From the NCBI RefSeq assembly GCF_950066645.1, contig NZ_CATMFB010000017.1, positions 19,114 through 83,113 of the forward strand: DNA of 64,000 nucleotides. The letters run 5' to 3'. Positions 27,608 to 38,329 of this stretch are shown here, piece after piece. A model generated the notes under the pieces. It searched no databases. It saw only the letters and a program-made list of their open reading frames with translations, and was not told where the DNA came from. The DNA is from an uncultured Thalassolituus sp. (lineage in GTDB: Bacteria; Pseudomonadota; Gammaproteobacteria; Pseudomonadales; Oceanobacteraceae). Positions within the stretch are counted from its first letter, which is position 1. The number at the start of each line of letters is the position of its first letter. Position numbers and translations under genes: made by a program.

Positions 27608-29296
27608 ATGGATGAGAAAACCGGGAAGTTTTACAGCGATCACGTCAGTGATGTATTTGCGCGTTACGATGCTGTTGATAGCCCCGTCGCTAAGTATTTC
27701 TCGCAAGCCTTTCCTCAGCTGGGCAGCAGAATACTCGATATTGGATGTGGCACAGGGCGTGACCTGCGGGCCTTAATCGCAGCAGGCTACAAGGCCTGCG
27801 GAATTGAGCCCGTCGACGAATTAAGAAAACGGGCAATTCAGAACCATCCAGAGCTGAGTGATTGTCTGAAGCCGGGAGTTCTTCCCGGATATAAAGAAGA
27901 AAAAAAGTACGACGGTATTCTCTGTAGCGCTGTGTTAATGCACATTCCTCAAGGCCAGCAGCTCGAGGCCTTTCTTGATATCCGCAACTTACTGAGGGTA
28001 GGCGGGCACCTGTTACTGTCAGTTCCAGAAAACCGTAATGATCTCGACGAAGAATTAAGAGATCCCAATGGTCGATTGTTTATTCCGACTGATCCACAAA
28101 GAATCCGCCTGATAGCCGAGCAGATCGGATTTACTTTTCTTAGTTTAAGTACTGACGACGATGCTCTGGGAAGGGCGGGACATTCCTGGAATACGCTGAT
28201 ATTCGAGAAATCCAGTGAGGCAAACCGGCCGCTGGATCGTATCGAGTCTGTATTGAGAATCGACAAAAAAGTCGCTACCTACAAGCTCGCGCTGCTACGG
28301 GCTTTCTGTGACATCGCAGAACGTGATGAGAACGCCGTAACATGGTTCGCCGATGGTTACGTAGGAATGCCGATAGAAGCGCTGGCAGAGTGTTGGTTAG
28401 CGTATTACTGGCCGCTCGTTGCTGCTCCTGTGCATATTCCGCAGAGTCAGACAGACTTCGAGTATTCAAAAAAGCGTCTTTTAATCAGAGAAAGTTTGAA
28501 AAAATTAATCGAGCTGGCCTCGTATGGAGAGGAAATTACCCCTGAAACTGCCTATGCAATCCTACTGGCTTCATGGAAGAAAGGAACTTATTCGAAAGAT
28601 ATTAAAGCGCAATTAAACCTAGTTCTTAAGACATTCACCAAGGCGATCATTACAGGCCCCGTACGTTACTCAGAGGGTGGAGGCATGTATCACTATGACG
28701 CCTCTGCATCACTTGTAATGATTGAGTCTGATTTATGGCGGGAGTTCTGTTTATCCAGTCACTGGATCAGAGACTCAATTATTCTCAGGTGGGCAGAATT
28801 GTCTGAAAAGTTCGCAAGGAAGAATTGTCCTGAGATAAACAAAGGAATAGCTCTTCCGTTCCTATTGCCGAACGTTGACTTAAAGCGAGAGCAGTCTATT
28901 GCCCGTCAGATGTATGAGGAGCATCCGAACCTTACCTGCGTATGGACGGATAAAAAGATTACTCTTGCTTCGATGGATGTCGATCATGCGTTGCCGTTTT
29001 CTCTCTGGCGAAATAATGATTTATGGAATCTCCTGCCTGCAGCACGAAAGGTGAATAACGAGAAGCGGGATAAAATCCCAACACCTGAATTATTACGTCG
29101 CCGCAAGGAAGCGATTGTCGAAACCTGGCGCTTTGCTAATGATAAGCAACCGCTCGTTTTTGAGTTCGAAATATATCGAACGTTAGGAAGATTCCGTGAG
29201 GAGTCCTGGGAGCAGGAGCTTTTTCAATATATGTCTGAGCGAGCAGCAGTGGCGATTTATCGGCGGGGCGAGACTGCGTGGGATTTTGGTGCTTAA
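27608..29296 (+). CDS. SAM methyltransferase - HNH nuclease fusion, candidate defence gene
   Basis: A 562-residue three-part protein. Residues about 20-195 form a class I SAM methyltransferase (motif I ILDIGCGTGRD, motif II GIEPVDEL). The helical middle (about 205-430) has YKLALLRAFCDIAERD, a pattern common in defence-type HNH proteins. The C-terminus has an HNH fold: Cys444 and Trp446, then D459-H460 in DVDHALPFSLW, N474 in LWNLLP, and VNNEKRDK. Codons are more AT-rich than the neighbours'. It stands alone between fghA and the mtn operon, with no partner restriction gene. A restriction or anti-phage role is inferred. Confidence 0.75.
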   Translation: MDEKTGKFYSDHVSDVFARYDAVDSPVAKYFSQAFPQLGSRILDIGCGTGRDLRALIAAGYKACGIEPVDELRKRAIQNHPELSDCLKPGVLPGYKEEKKYDGILCSAVLMHIPQGQQLEAFLDIRNLLRVGGHLLLSVPENRNDLDEELRDPNGRLFIPTDPQRIRLIAEQIGFTFLSLSTDDDALGRAGHSWNTLIFEKSSEANRPLDRIESVLRIDKKVATYKLALLRAFCDIAERDENAVTWFADGYVGMPIEALAECWLAYYWPLVAAPVHIPQSQTDFEYSKKRLLIRESLKKLIELASYGEEITPETAYAILLASWKKGTYSKDIKAQLNLVLKTFTKAIITGPVRYSEGGGMYHYDASASLVMIESDLWREFCLSSHWIRDSIILRWAELSEKFARKNCPEINKGIALPFLLPNVDLKREQSIARQMYEEHPNLTCVWTDKKITLASMDVDHALPFSLWRNNDLWNLLPAARKVNNEKRDKIPTPELLRRRKEAIVETWRFANDKQPLVFEFEIYRTLGRFREESWEQELFQYMSERAAVAIYRRGETAWDFGA

Positions 29297-29317
29297 CCGT
29301 TACATTGCTGGCTGTAG

Positions 29318-29334
29318 GGTGCGCACTGCGCACC
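29318..29334. other. Hairpin between the fusion gene and mtnC
   Basis: GGTGCGC-ACT-GCGCACC lies between the convergent genes. There is no T-run on either side. Confidence 0.45.
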
Positions 29335-29353
29335 TTCAGCCGGTAGTGCGATC

Positions 29354-30061
29354 TCAGATATCCGCAAAATCAGACACGGCTTTATGCGCCGCATCCGTCG
29401 GTAATTCTGTATCGCGGATAACCCAGCAGGTCTGCATTCCTGCTTCTTTGGCTGCGTCCAGTTCTTCTTTGATATCGGATAAAAACAGGACGTCGCTGGC
29501 CTGCAGGCCTTCGTGGGTTTTCTGTAGCTCGGCGAGGATGTTCAGGTACGATTGAGCTTCGCGTTTGTGGCCCATCAGGGTGTCGAAGTGTCCGCTGAAC
29601 AGTGACAGGAGGTCGCCGTCCTGTGAGTAGCCAAAAAACAGCTTCTGCGCTTTTACTGAACCTGATGAATATACGTAGACCGGAAGCTCTTCGTCGTACC
29701 ATTTTTCAAGGTGTTGGGTGGCGTCAGGGTACATGTGTGCTGCGTAGTCCCCGTTCTGGTATCCCGCCTCCCAGATTAATCCCTGCAGCGTTTTTAACGG
29801 TGTCGCTTTGCTGTCTTTTGCGATCCAGGTCTGCAGCTGATCAATCAGCTGGCTGACGTCGGCCGGGTCTATGTCGTTGCCTTCGGCAGCGGCCAGTTCT
29901 GCGGTCTGCTTCAGGGCGCTCTGCACGATGTCGTCGTCGAGGTGCTCGCGCACGTAGTCTGGCAGGTGCTCTGCAGCGTAGGGGAACAGCACATCTTTCA
30001 CAAAACTAATGGAAGAGGTGGTGCCTTCGATGTCGGTCAGTATCAGTTTGACGTTCTGCAT
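29354..30061 (-). CDS. mtnC: Enolase-phosphatase E1 MtnC
   Basis: A 235-residue HAD phosphatase of methionine salvage. It enolises 2,3-diketo-5-methylthiopentyl-1-phosphate and removes the phosphate to give acireductone. The nucleophile motif TDIEGTTSSISFV starts at about residue 10, the Ser/Lys core is YVYSSGSVKAQK, and LFLSDIKEELDAA carries the metal-binding acids. Last gene of the minus-strand mtnABDC operon, 17 bp after mtnD. Confidence 0.96.
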   Translation of the reverse strand: MQNVKLILTDIEGTTSSISFVKDVLFPYAAEHLPDYVREHLDDDIVQSALKQTAELAAAEGNDIDPADVSQLIDQLQTWIAKDSKATPLKTLQGLIWEAGYQNGDYAAHMYPDATQHLEKWYDEELPVYVYSSGSVKAQKLFFGYSQDGDLLSLFSGHFDTLMGHKREAQSYLNILAELQKTHEGLQASDVLFLSDIKEELDAAKEAGMQTCWVIRDTELPTDAAHKAVSDFADI

Positions 30062-30078
30062 CAGTATTTTACTTACCT

Positions 30079-30624
30079 TCAGTTCTCTAGGCGGTTAAAG
30101 CGGGTAGCAATGTCGCTGCCGGTGAAGTTCGCGACCCAGCCTTCCGGGTTGTTGAACAGGCGGATGGCGATAAAGTTCGGGTTAGGCCCCATATCAAACC
30201 AGTGGGTCGTGTTCGCGGGTACGCTGATCAGGTCGCCCTGAGTGCAGAGCACTTCGTAGACTTTTTCACCGATATGCAGAGTAAACAGCCCCTGACCGCC
30301 AACAAAGAAGCGTACTTCGTCTTCGCTGTGGGTGTGCTCGCTGAGGAATTTCTGACGGAATTCATCTTTCTGCGGGTGATCGGCCGCGAGGCTGACGACG
30401 TCCACGGTCTGGTAGCCGTCTTCCTGCATCAGACGGTCGATGTCTTTGCGGTAAGCGGCGATCACATCTTCCTGAGAGGCACCCGGCTCCAGTTCAGCGT
30501 CGGTCTGCCACTGTTCGTAACGTACACCGGCTTCAGCCAGGTGAGCGGCCATTTTTTCTTTGCTGTCGGTGGTGAACAGCAGGTTGGTGACGTCGTGGTC
30601 TGTGTATACGCGGAGTACGCTCAT
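30079..30624 (-). CDS. mtnD: Acireductone dioxygenase MtnD
   Basis: A 181-residue cupin metalloenzyme that oxidises acireductone to the methionine keto acid and formate (Fe form). Metal ligands sit in EHTHSEDEVRFFVGG (His, His, Glu) and the later His in NTTHWFD. It acts directly after MtnC in the pathway and lies directly upstream of it in the operon. Confidence 0.96.
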   Translation of the reverse strand: MSVLRVYTDHDVTNLLFTTDSKEKMAAHLAEAGVRYEQWQTDAELEPGASQEDVIAAYRKDIDRLMQEDGYQTVDVVSLAADHPQKDEFRQKFLSEHTHSEDEVRFFVGGQGLFTLHIGEKVYEVLCTQGDLISVPANTTHWFDMGPNPNFIAIRLFNNPEGWVANFTGSDIATRFNRLEN

Positions 30625-30631
30625 AATGGCC

Positions 30632-31261
30632 TCACGGTTGGCGTATTTTTAATAATTCGAGTTGGTAGCCTAACAGGTGTTCGATCGCCTCCAAGTGGCG
30701 GTAACACTCGGTCAGGTCTTTGCCCCAGGTATATACCCCGTGGCCACGGATCAGATAGGCATGGCCCTGACCGTGTTGCTGCATGTGCGTTTCTACCTGC
30801 GCTGACAGGCGGTCGATGTCCTGATCATTAGGAAAGATCGGGAAGGTCACTGTGCCTTCGTGCGTGGTCTCACCGGCGAAAGCTTTCTGAAGCTCCCAGC
30901 CAGTCATGCTCAGGCTGTCTTCAGGCCAGATCTGCGACAGTAATACGACCGTGGGCGAGTGGGTATGGAGGACCGCGCCAATGCCGCCGTCGCGACGATA
31001 CAACTGGGTATGCAGTCCTGTTTCAGCCGAGGGTTTTCCCGGCGACAGCGGGTTGCCTTCCATATCGACGGCGAGAATATCTGCCGGGGTCAGTTCGCCT
31101 TTGTGTTTGCCCGAGCTGGTCAGGGCACAGACGTTTTCATTCAGGCGCACCGAATAGTTAGAGCTGGTCGCCGGAGACCAGTTGTTACCGTACAGGATAC
31201 GGCCATAGCGGCACAGGTCTTCAGCGGCGCGCTGAAATTCGACTTTGCTGTATGCGCTCAT
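30632..31261 (-). CDS. mtnB: Methylthioribulose-1-phosphate dehydratase MtnB
   Basis: A 209-residue zinc class II aldolase-fold protein that dehydrates methylthioribulose-1-phosphate to the diketo intermediate used by MtnC. Zinc ligands are in LHTHSPT and IRGHGVYTWG; the substrate loop TSSGKHKGEL is present. It is 7 bp from both neighbours (mtnA upstream, mtnD downstream), so the four genes form one tight operon. Confidence 0.96.
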   Translation of the reverse strand: MSAYSKVEFQRAAEDLCRYGRILYGNNWSPATSSNYSVRLNENVCALTSSGKHKGELTPADILAVDMEGNPLSPGKPSAETGLHTQLYRRDGGIGAVLHTHSPTVVLLSQIWPEDSLSMTGWELQKAFAGETTHEGTVTFPIFPNDQDIDRLSAQVETHMQQHGQGHAYLIRGHGVYTWGKDLTECYRHLEAIEHLLGYQLELLKIRQP

Positions 31262-31268
31262 CGGCGGT

Positions 31269-32273
31269 TTACCCTTCTACCATCGCGGTGATTTTTTCGA
31301 TCGTTGGTTCCAGCACCACCCCTTTTTCGGTCACGATGGCATCAATCAGTTCTGCCGGGGTGACATCAAACGATGGGTTAATGGCTTCGCAGCCCTGCGG
31401 CGCAATCTGCTGACCATTCAGTGACGTTACTTCTGACATCGGGCGCTGTTCAATCGGAATTGCTGCGCCGTTATCGAGGGTCAGGTCAAAGGTGGTGGTT
31501 GGTGCGGCGACCATGACCTTCATTCCGTGATGTTTCGCCAGCACGGCCAGGCTGTAGGTACCAATCTTGTTGGCAACGTCGCCGTTGGCTGTAATGCGGT
31601 CGGCGCCGACGATCACCCAGTCAGCACCACCGGCGCGGAACAACTGCGCTGCAGCACCGTCGCACACCAGTTTCACCGGAATATTATCCTGCATCAGTTC
31701 CCACGCGGTCAGGCGCGCGCCTTGCAGCCATGGGCGGGTTTCACCAGCATAAACCTGTGTGACTTTACCATCGGCAAACGCGGTGCGGATGATTCCCAGT
31801 GCGGTACCGTGGCCCCCGGTGGCCAGTGCGCCGGTATTGCAGTGGGTATAGATACGGCTGCCTTCATGAATCAGAGACGCACCGAACTGACCCATCGCCA
31901 GGTTTGCGGCGATGTCTTCTTCGTGAATCTTCTTGGCTTCGGCGACCAGAGCATGTGGGTCGTCCGTGCCCAGACCCGCCATGCGCTCCAGTGCCCAGAA
32001 CAGATTAACGGCCGTTGGGCGGGATTCCGCCAGCACCTTGTAGGTGGCCTGCAGATCACGACCGTTAAGGGCATCCAGTGCATAACCATAAGCTGCGGCA
32101 ATTCCGATGGCTGGCGCGCCCCGTACCACCATGTCGCGGATAGCATCTGCTACTGCCGCTGCGGTGGTGTAGTCGTGCACTGTGTGCGTGTGCGGTAACA
32201 CTCGCTGATCCAGCAGGTGCAGTGACTGGCCCCGCCATTCGATGGCATGGAAGGAAGAGGAATGCGCTGTCAT
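31269..32273 (-). CDS. mtnA: Methylthioribose-1-phosphate isomerase MtnA
   Basis: A 334-residue member of the eIF-2B alpha/MtnA family that isomerises methylthioribose-1-phosphate to methylthioribulose-1-phosphate. Motifs [23 protein letters not shown] (catalytic Cys) and [20 protein letters not shown] (catalytic Asp) are intact. The start at 32273 ([15 protein letters not shown]) fits the family; the frame is open 14 codons further upstream. No mtnP, mtnK or mtnN is in the window. Confidence 0.95.
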   Translation of the reverse strand: MTAHSSSFHAIEWRGQSLHLLDQRVLPHTHTVHDYTTAAAVADAIRDMVVRGAPAIGIAAAYGYALDALNGRDLQATYKVLAESRPTAVNLFWALERMAGLGTDDPHALVAEAKKIHEEDIAANLAMGQFGASLIHEGSRIYTHCNTGALATGGHGTALGIIRTAFADGKVTQVYAGETRPWLQGARLTAWELMQDNIPVKLVCDGAAAQLFRAGGADWVIVGADRITANGDVANKIGTYSLAVLAKHHGMKVMVAAPTTTFDLTLDNGAAIPIEQRPMSEVTSLNGQQIAPQGCEAINPSFDVTPAELIDAIVTEKGVVLEPTIEKITAMVEG

Positions 32274-32382
32274 AAGATGGATGGCCCGGGTGTTCAAAGG
32301 GCCGCATTCTATCACTAGCTATCCGGTGAGTGGGAAGAAAGCAGGCATCGCGTGATCCATCCTTGTGGATGAAATATTGTAT

Positions 32383-32397
32383 TGATAATCATTGTTA
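32383..32397 (+). promoter_or_regulatory. Fur box upstream of the ABC-type gene
   Basis: TGATAAT-C-ATTGTTA matches the 7-1-7 Fur inverted repeat (TGATAAT-N-ATTATCA) at 12 of 14 positions. It is 34 bp before the ATG at 32432, a place consistent with repression by iron-loaded Fur. Confidence 0.7.
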
Positions 32398-32431
32398 TTT
32401 AGCATGATCGAAATAACATCAGGGATGATTT

Positions 32432-33748
32432 ATGAAACGGCTGGCGATGGCGGCAGTGACGCTGGTAGTTGCGCGACAGGCGGGTATGGCGGTCTCTCTT
32501 TATCTGCTGGGTATGGCAGGCGCTTCAGTCGCTGCTGGGGATGCACAGGACGCTATTCATTGTCTGTCAGGTTTTTTCGCCTTTGCTGTGCTTGCCTACC
32601 TGAGCAGTGCACTGACGGAGGTGGTTCAGGCACCTCTGCAGGCTGGACTCTGGCGGCAATACTGTCTTCGCACTCTGGATGAGTTCAGGGCCAGTCGACT
32701 TCTGAGTACCCGACACAATCGGGAGAAGCTCGGCCAATGGCTGATGTCTGAAGCGGGTGTGACACTGCACGACGTTGTACCGGCGGCGATAAATCTGCTG
32801 TCGGCGGCTCTCAATATTGGGCTGACCCTTCTGGTTTTCTCTCTTCTGCTCGGTTTTGAATTTCTTGCGGCGATTGCGATTGCGTCGTTTCTCTCATTGA
32901 TGCTGGTGGTGATATTTCGTCGGCACACCGGGCGTCTGGCGAATCAGTTGCAGCAGGATCGGACACGGCTGAACGGCTGTCTCAGTCTGGCGGTGACGGG
33001 CAGTTCAGTGATTTCGGGCTCATCCGGGTTGTTCGCAGAGCAGGAGAGGCGTCTGTCGCAGAATTTTCGCGAGTTTGGCAGGACCTCGCTGAAGCATGTC
33101 ATTCTTGAGCAGTCGCTTTCCACAGTACCCGTCGTGCTCTCGGTTGTGTGCGTGATGGTCTATGTTCATGGTCAGGCAAATGCACTGACACATACCGGCG
33201 AGATGATTGCAGTGCTTCCGAGGGTGCTGCAGTTTTTTGGCATAGTGCACGAGTTAAGCCTCGTCAGCAGCAGGAGCTTTTTCTTAGCTCGGAAGGCCTC
33301 GAACCTGCGCAGCTTTATCAGCACGCTCGTCCCTCTGAATATTGAAGGGGAGATGGATCTCCGGGTTCACAATCTTACGCACAATCTATGGATAACACCT
33401 CAACAGCTTTGTGATCTTGTCAGTAGCCGCCAATGTGCGAGTGGTCGGGTTCTGATTACTGGCAGTAACGGCGCGGGAAAAAGCACCTTATTAATCAGAC
33501 TGACCAACCTCCAGGATTGCTTACTGCTTCCGGCTGGCGAGCAGATTTTCGCGGAAGAGGCGGGCCTGTCTTCCGGAGAAGCAGCGAAATTCAGACTGGA
33601 TCGGATTCTTGATGTGAGTACAAACTTACCGCCGGTGCTGTTGCTAGACGAGTGGGACGCAAATCTGAGTAAAGAAGCGACAGCGGAATACAGCGCCAGA
33701 CTGGATGATCTGGCTGCGGATCATCTGGTGATTGAGGTCAGGCACTGA
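32432..33748 (+). CDS. Fur-regulated ABC exporter-like protein with reduced ATPase domain
   Basis: A 438-residue fusion of an exporter-type membrane domain (hydrophobic helices from about 10 to 290) with a very short ATP-binding domain. Walker A is GSNGAGKS (344-351), a signature-like LSSGE at 379-383, Walker B VLLLDEWD (402-409), and the protein ends in the H-loop-like IEVRH. Only about 30 residues separate Walker A from the signature, so the Q-loop/helical subdomain is largely missing. The Fur box suggests siderophore or peptide export; no biosynthesis genes are near. Confidence 0.75.
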   Translation: MKRLAMAAVTLVVARQAGMAVSLYLLGMAGASVAAGDAQDAIHCLSGFFAFAVLAYLSSALTEVVQAPLQAGLWRQYCLRTLDEFRASRLLSTRHNREKLGQWLMSEAGVTLHDVVPAAINLLSAALNIGLTLLVFSLLLGFEFLAAIAIASFLSLMLVVIFRRHTGRLANQLQQDRTRLNGCLSLAVTGSSVISGSSGLFAEQERRLSQNFREFGRTSLKHVILEQSLSTVPVVLSVVCVMVYVHGQANALTHTGEMIAVLPRVLQFFGIVHELSLVSSRSFFLARKASNLRSFISTLVPLNIEGEMDLRVHNLTHNLWITPQQLCDLVSSRQCASGRVLITGSNGAGKSTLLIRLTNLQDCLLLPAGEQIFAEEAGLSSGEAAKFRLDRILDVSTNLPPVLLLDEWDANLSKEATAEYSARLDDLAADHLVIEVRH

Positions 33749-33753
33749 ACTGC

Positions 33754-33781
33754 CTCTGCCCGGTACGGATATCGGGCAGAG
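33754..33781. other. Hairpin between the ABC-type gene and pgi
   Basis: CTCTGCCCG and CGGGCAGAG (9 bp) around a 10-base loop lie between the convergent genes. No clear T-run follows on either strand. Confidence 0.5.
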
Positions 33782-33790
33782 ACCACAGAA

Positions 33791-35449
<1,659 letters not shown>

Positions 35450-35570
35450 TGGTTTCCCTTAAATTTTTCCAGGAGGGTAATGACAGAAGTATACGGGCTG
35501 GCTGCATACTGGGCAAAGGCGGTGGCGCACAATGGCCGAACGTTCGCTTTGTAAGGCTGAATGCCGGGCA

Positions 35571-35596
35571 ATAAAAAGGCCACCCGGAGGTGGCCT
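35571..35596 (-). terminator. Intrinsic terminator of panD
   Basis: AGGCCACC-CGGA-GGTGGCCT. On the minus strand it is followed by a T-run, so it ends the panD transcript before pgi. Confidence 0.88.
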
Positions 35597-35619
35597 GGCT
35601 GTTCGGTGACGCTGACGGA

Positions 35620-36000
35620 TCAGGCAACCTGAACAGGAATGTCGAAGCTGGTGTGGCTGACGGTGTTGTCCGCATTCATGTACACCATCTTTGGTTTGAA
35701 CTCAGCCAGTTCTTCTTCGCTGTAGTTCGCGTATGCGCAGATGATGATGCGGTCACCAACGCTAGCGTGATGAGCTGCCGCGCCGTTGACAGAGATAATG
35801 CCGGAGTCGTCTTCGCCACGGATGATGTATGTGGTGAAACGCTGACCATTATCAATGTTATAAATCTGGATTTGTTCAAACTCACGCATACCCGCGAGGT
35901 CCAGGAGCTTGCCGTCAATGGCACAAGAGCCTTCGTAATTCAGCACAGAGTGAGTCACACGTGCCTGATGCAGCTTGGCTTTCAGCATGATGGTTTGCAT
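35620..36000 (-). CDS. panD: Aspartate 1-decarboxylase PanD
   Basis: A 126-residue pyruvoyl enzyme that makes beta-alanine for pantothenate. The self-cleavage site Gly24-Ser25 is in YEGSCAID, with conserved TTYIIRG and [13 protein letters not shown] further on. The proenzyme matures into 24-residue and pyruvoyl-bearing 102-residue chains. It is 106 bp after panC, which suggests either the same operon or its own promoter. Confidence 0.97.
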   Translation of the reverse strand: MQTIMLKAKLHQARVTHSVLNYEGSCAIDGKLLDLAGMREFEQIQIYNIDNGQRFTTYIIRGEDDSGIISVNGAAAHHASVGDRIIICAYANYSEEELAEFKPKMVYMNADNTVSHTSFDIPVQVA

Positions 36001-36106
36001 GGGTAAACCCTTTAGTTCTCTGTTCGGACAATTCGACGCCGTTAATCGCGCGGCTGTCTGAACTGTTCATTTCTTGGCCTATAGGCGTAAGGCGCGCAAG
36101 TATGCC

Positions 36107-36967
36107 TTAAACGATTCCGCGATTCAATGTTACGACCAGATTATCAATAAGGCGCGCATTGCCGAGGAACGCAGCCCCCAGAATGACCAGCCTGCGATCA
36201 CCGCTAGCCGCTTCTGCCAGCGACTCTGCTGAGCGTACTTCGAGGTAATCGGTCCGGAAACCCCGTTGATTAAGACGCTCTGTTGCGTTCTCCAGCACGC
36301 TGTCTGGCCCTGAGCCTGCTTCCAGCTCGGCTGCAATTTCGCGCAGCGTCTGAAAGAGTCCCGGCGCCAGAGCCCGCTCTTCTGCGGTCAGGTAACCATT
36401 GCGTGAACTCAGTGCCAGCCCGTCTTCTGCACGCGCTGTCGGAACCGTGACGACCTCAACTGGCATGCACAGGTCATCGACCATCTTGCGGATCACAGCA
36501 ACCTGCTGGAAGTCTTTTTCACCGAAAAAGGCCTTATCCGGCAGTACCTGATTGAAGAGTTTAGTCACTACTGTGGAAACGCCATCAAAATGCCCCGGGC
36601 GACTGCCGCCGCACAGGCCTTCGGAGACAACGGGCACGTGAACGATGCTCTGTTCGTCCTGACCGTTCGGGTACATTTCGTCCACGTCCGGAGCAAACAG
36701 CAGGTCGCAGCCCGCAGCATCCAGCTGAGCCTGATCTTCGGGCAGGGTGCGTGGATAACGCTGCAGATCGCTCTTGTCGTTGAACTGCAGCGGATTCACA
36801 AACACACTGCTGACAACAAAATCGCACTCTTCACGGGCGCGGGTGATCAGGCTGATATGACCGGCATGGAGATTACCCATGGTCGGCACAAAGCCGATGG
36901 TCTTACCTGCCATGCGGGCAGCCTTCACCTGGCTGCGGAGTTCGGCGATGGTGTGCAGGGTAATCAT
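36107..36967 (-). CDS. panC: Pantothenate synthetase PanC
   Basis: Joins pantoate and beta-alanine using ATP. The 286 residues carry the nucleotide motif [14 protein letters not shown] (HIGH type), FGEKDFQQ and the KMSKS-like [10 protein letters not shown]. The ATG overlaps the panB stop by 4 bases, so panB and panC are translationally coupled. Confidence 0.97.
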   Translation of the reverse strand: MITLHTIAELRSQVKAARMAGKTIGFVPTMGNLHAGHISLITRAREECDFVVSSVFVNPLQFNDKSDLQRYPRTLPEDQAQLDAAGCDLLFAPDVDEMYPNGQDEQSIVHVPVVSEGLCGGSRPGHFDGVSTVVTKLFNQVLPDKAFFGEKDFQQVAVIRKMVDDLCMPVEVVTVPTARAEDGLALSSRNGYLTAEERALAPGLFQTLREIAAELEAGSGPDSVLENATERLNQRGFRTDYLEVRSAESLAEAASGDRRLVILGAAFLGNARLIDNLVVTLNRGIV

Positions 36968-37773
36968 GCGTCGAATCCGTGTTCTGGCCCAGGGAAGGTA
37001 CCTGCGCGGACGTCGTCAGCGTAGGTCTTAAGAGCCTCAGGGACGGTACGGCCGTCAGTCATGTAGTTTTTCACGAACTTCGGAATGTGCCCGGTGTTCA
37101 GCCCCAGCATGTCGTAGCAGACCAGTACCTGAGCGTCGGTATCTGCGCCCGCACCGATCCCCACGACGGGCACGGTCACGGCTTCGGTAATGCGCTTTGC
37201 CAATGGGCTTGGCACGCATTCCAGCAGAATGATGTCAGCGCCGGCGTCGGCCAGTGCTACCGCGTGAGCCACCATGGCGTCGGCTTTCTCTTCTTCACGT
37301 CCCTGTACCCGGTAGCCGCCGAACTTATTGACAGACTGTGGGGTCAGGCCCAGGTGTGCACATACGGGGACGCCCTGGCGCGAGAGGCTTTCGACCAGAG
37401 GTACAAGCCAGTCATCGCCTTCAACTTTGACCATATGTGCGCCGGCCTGCATAACGGCTCTGGCGCTGGCGACACCTGTCTCGATATCACCATAAGTCAT
37501 AAATGGCAGGTCGGTCATGATCAGTGCCGGACGTGCTGCCCGGGCGTTGCCACGGGCTACCGCTGCGGTGTGATACACCATCTCTTCGAGAGTGACAGGC
37601 AGGGTGGAGTCACGGCCCTGCAGGACCATACCCAGGGAATCACCGACCAGCAGTGCTTCAATACCTGCGTCAGCGGCTAGCTGAGCGAAGGTCGCGTCGT
37701 AGGCGGTAAGAACAGAAAACTTCTCACCTTTATCTTTCAGGGTCTGCAGTGTGCGGATACTGATTGAGCTCAT
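36964..37773 (-). CDS. panB: 3-methyl-2-oxobutanoate hydroxymethyltransferase PanB
   Basis: Transfers a hydroxymethyl group from methylene-THF to ketoisovalerate, the first pantoate step. Characteristic motifs are [35 protein letters not shown] and [15 protein letters not shown], in 269 residues. The start at 37773 is chosen because GGAGAGA lies just upstream and [10 protein letters not shown] fits; the frame is open well beyond, into folK. Confidence 0.96.
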   Translation of the reverse strand: MSSISIRTLQTLKDKGEKFSVLTAYDATFAQLAADAGIEALLVGDSLGMVLQGRDSTLPVTLEEMVYHTAAVARGNARAARPALIMTDLPFMTYGDIETGVASARAVMQAGAHMVKVEGDDWLVPLVESLSRQGVPVCAHLGLTPQSVNKFGGYRVQGREEEKADAMVAHAVALADAGADIILLECVPSPLAKRITEAVTVPVVGIGAGADTDAQVLVCYDMLGLNTGHIPKFVKNYMTDGRTVPEALKTYADDVRAGTFPGPEHGFDA

Positions 37774-37828
37774 GATCTCTCTCCGTTTACACCCGGTTCG
37801 GGTCTGGGCGTATGGTGCGGATTGTGCG

Positions 37829-38323
37829 TTATAAGTCAATAACGGGGTGATGGAGTTGGTGCAGATCGCCGTCAAATTCCGGCTCTGCGTCAGCCAGCTT
37901 CTGGCCATCCGGGAGCTGCAGGTCCGGGGCGATCTCAAGTAACGGGCGGACGACGAAACTGCGTCGCGTCATTTCTTTATGAGGAATCGTCAGGCGTTCA
38001 TCGGCGTACGTCAGGTCGCCATAAAGAAGGATATCCAGATCGATGCAACGCTCTCCCCAGTGGCGCAGCTTCTCGCGTCCCTGGTCTCTTTCCTGTTGTT
38101 GCAAGGCATCCAGTAAGTCGAGAGGTACCAGCGTTGTGGTGACCTCAGCGACGGCATTCAGGTAGTCCGGCTGGTCCAGCGGGCCCAGAGGTTTACTACC
38201 GTACAGGGATGACCAGCAGATCAGCTGTGTGTCAGGAAGAGCGCGCAGGGCACGCAGCGCGGTAATAATCTGATCTTCAGGGCCATTCAGGTTGGCCCCG
38301 AGAGCAATGTACGCCCGGCTCAT
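37829..38323 (-). CDS. folK: 6-hydroxymethyl-7,8-dihydropterin pyrophosphokinase FolK
   Basis: A 164-residue kinase that transfers pyrophosphate from ATP to hydroxymethyldihydropterin in folate synthesis. ALGANLNGPEDQI, YLNAVAEVTT and the signature WGERCIDLDILLYG are conserved. It lies between pcnB (6 bp upstream) and panB, the normal gammaproteobacterial order, and is probably co-transcribed with both. Confidence 0.96.
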   Translation of the reverse strand: MSRAYIALGANLNGPEDQIITALRALRALPDTQLICWSSLYGSKPLGPLDQPDYLNAVAEVTTTLVPLDLLDALQQQERDQGREKLRHWGERCIDLDILLYGDLTYADERLTIPHKEMTRRSFVVRPLLEIAPDLQLPDGQKLADAEPEFDGDLHQLHHPVIDL

Positions 38324-38329
38324 GGGAAA

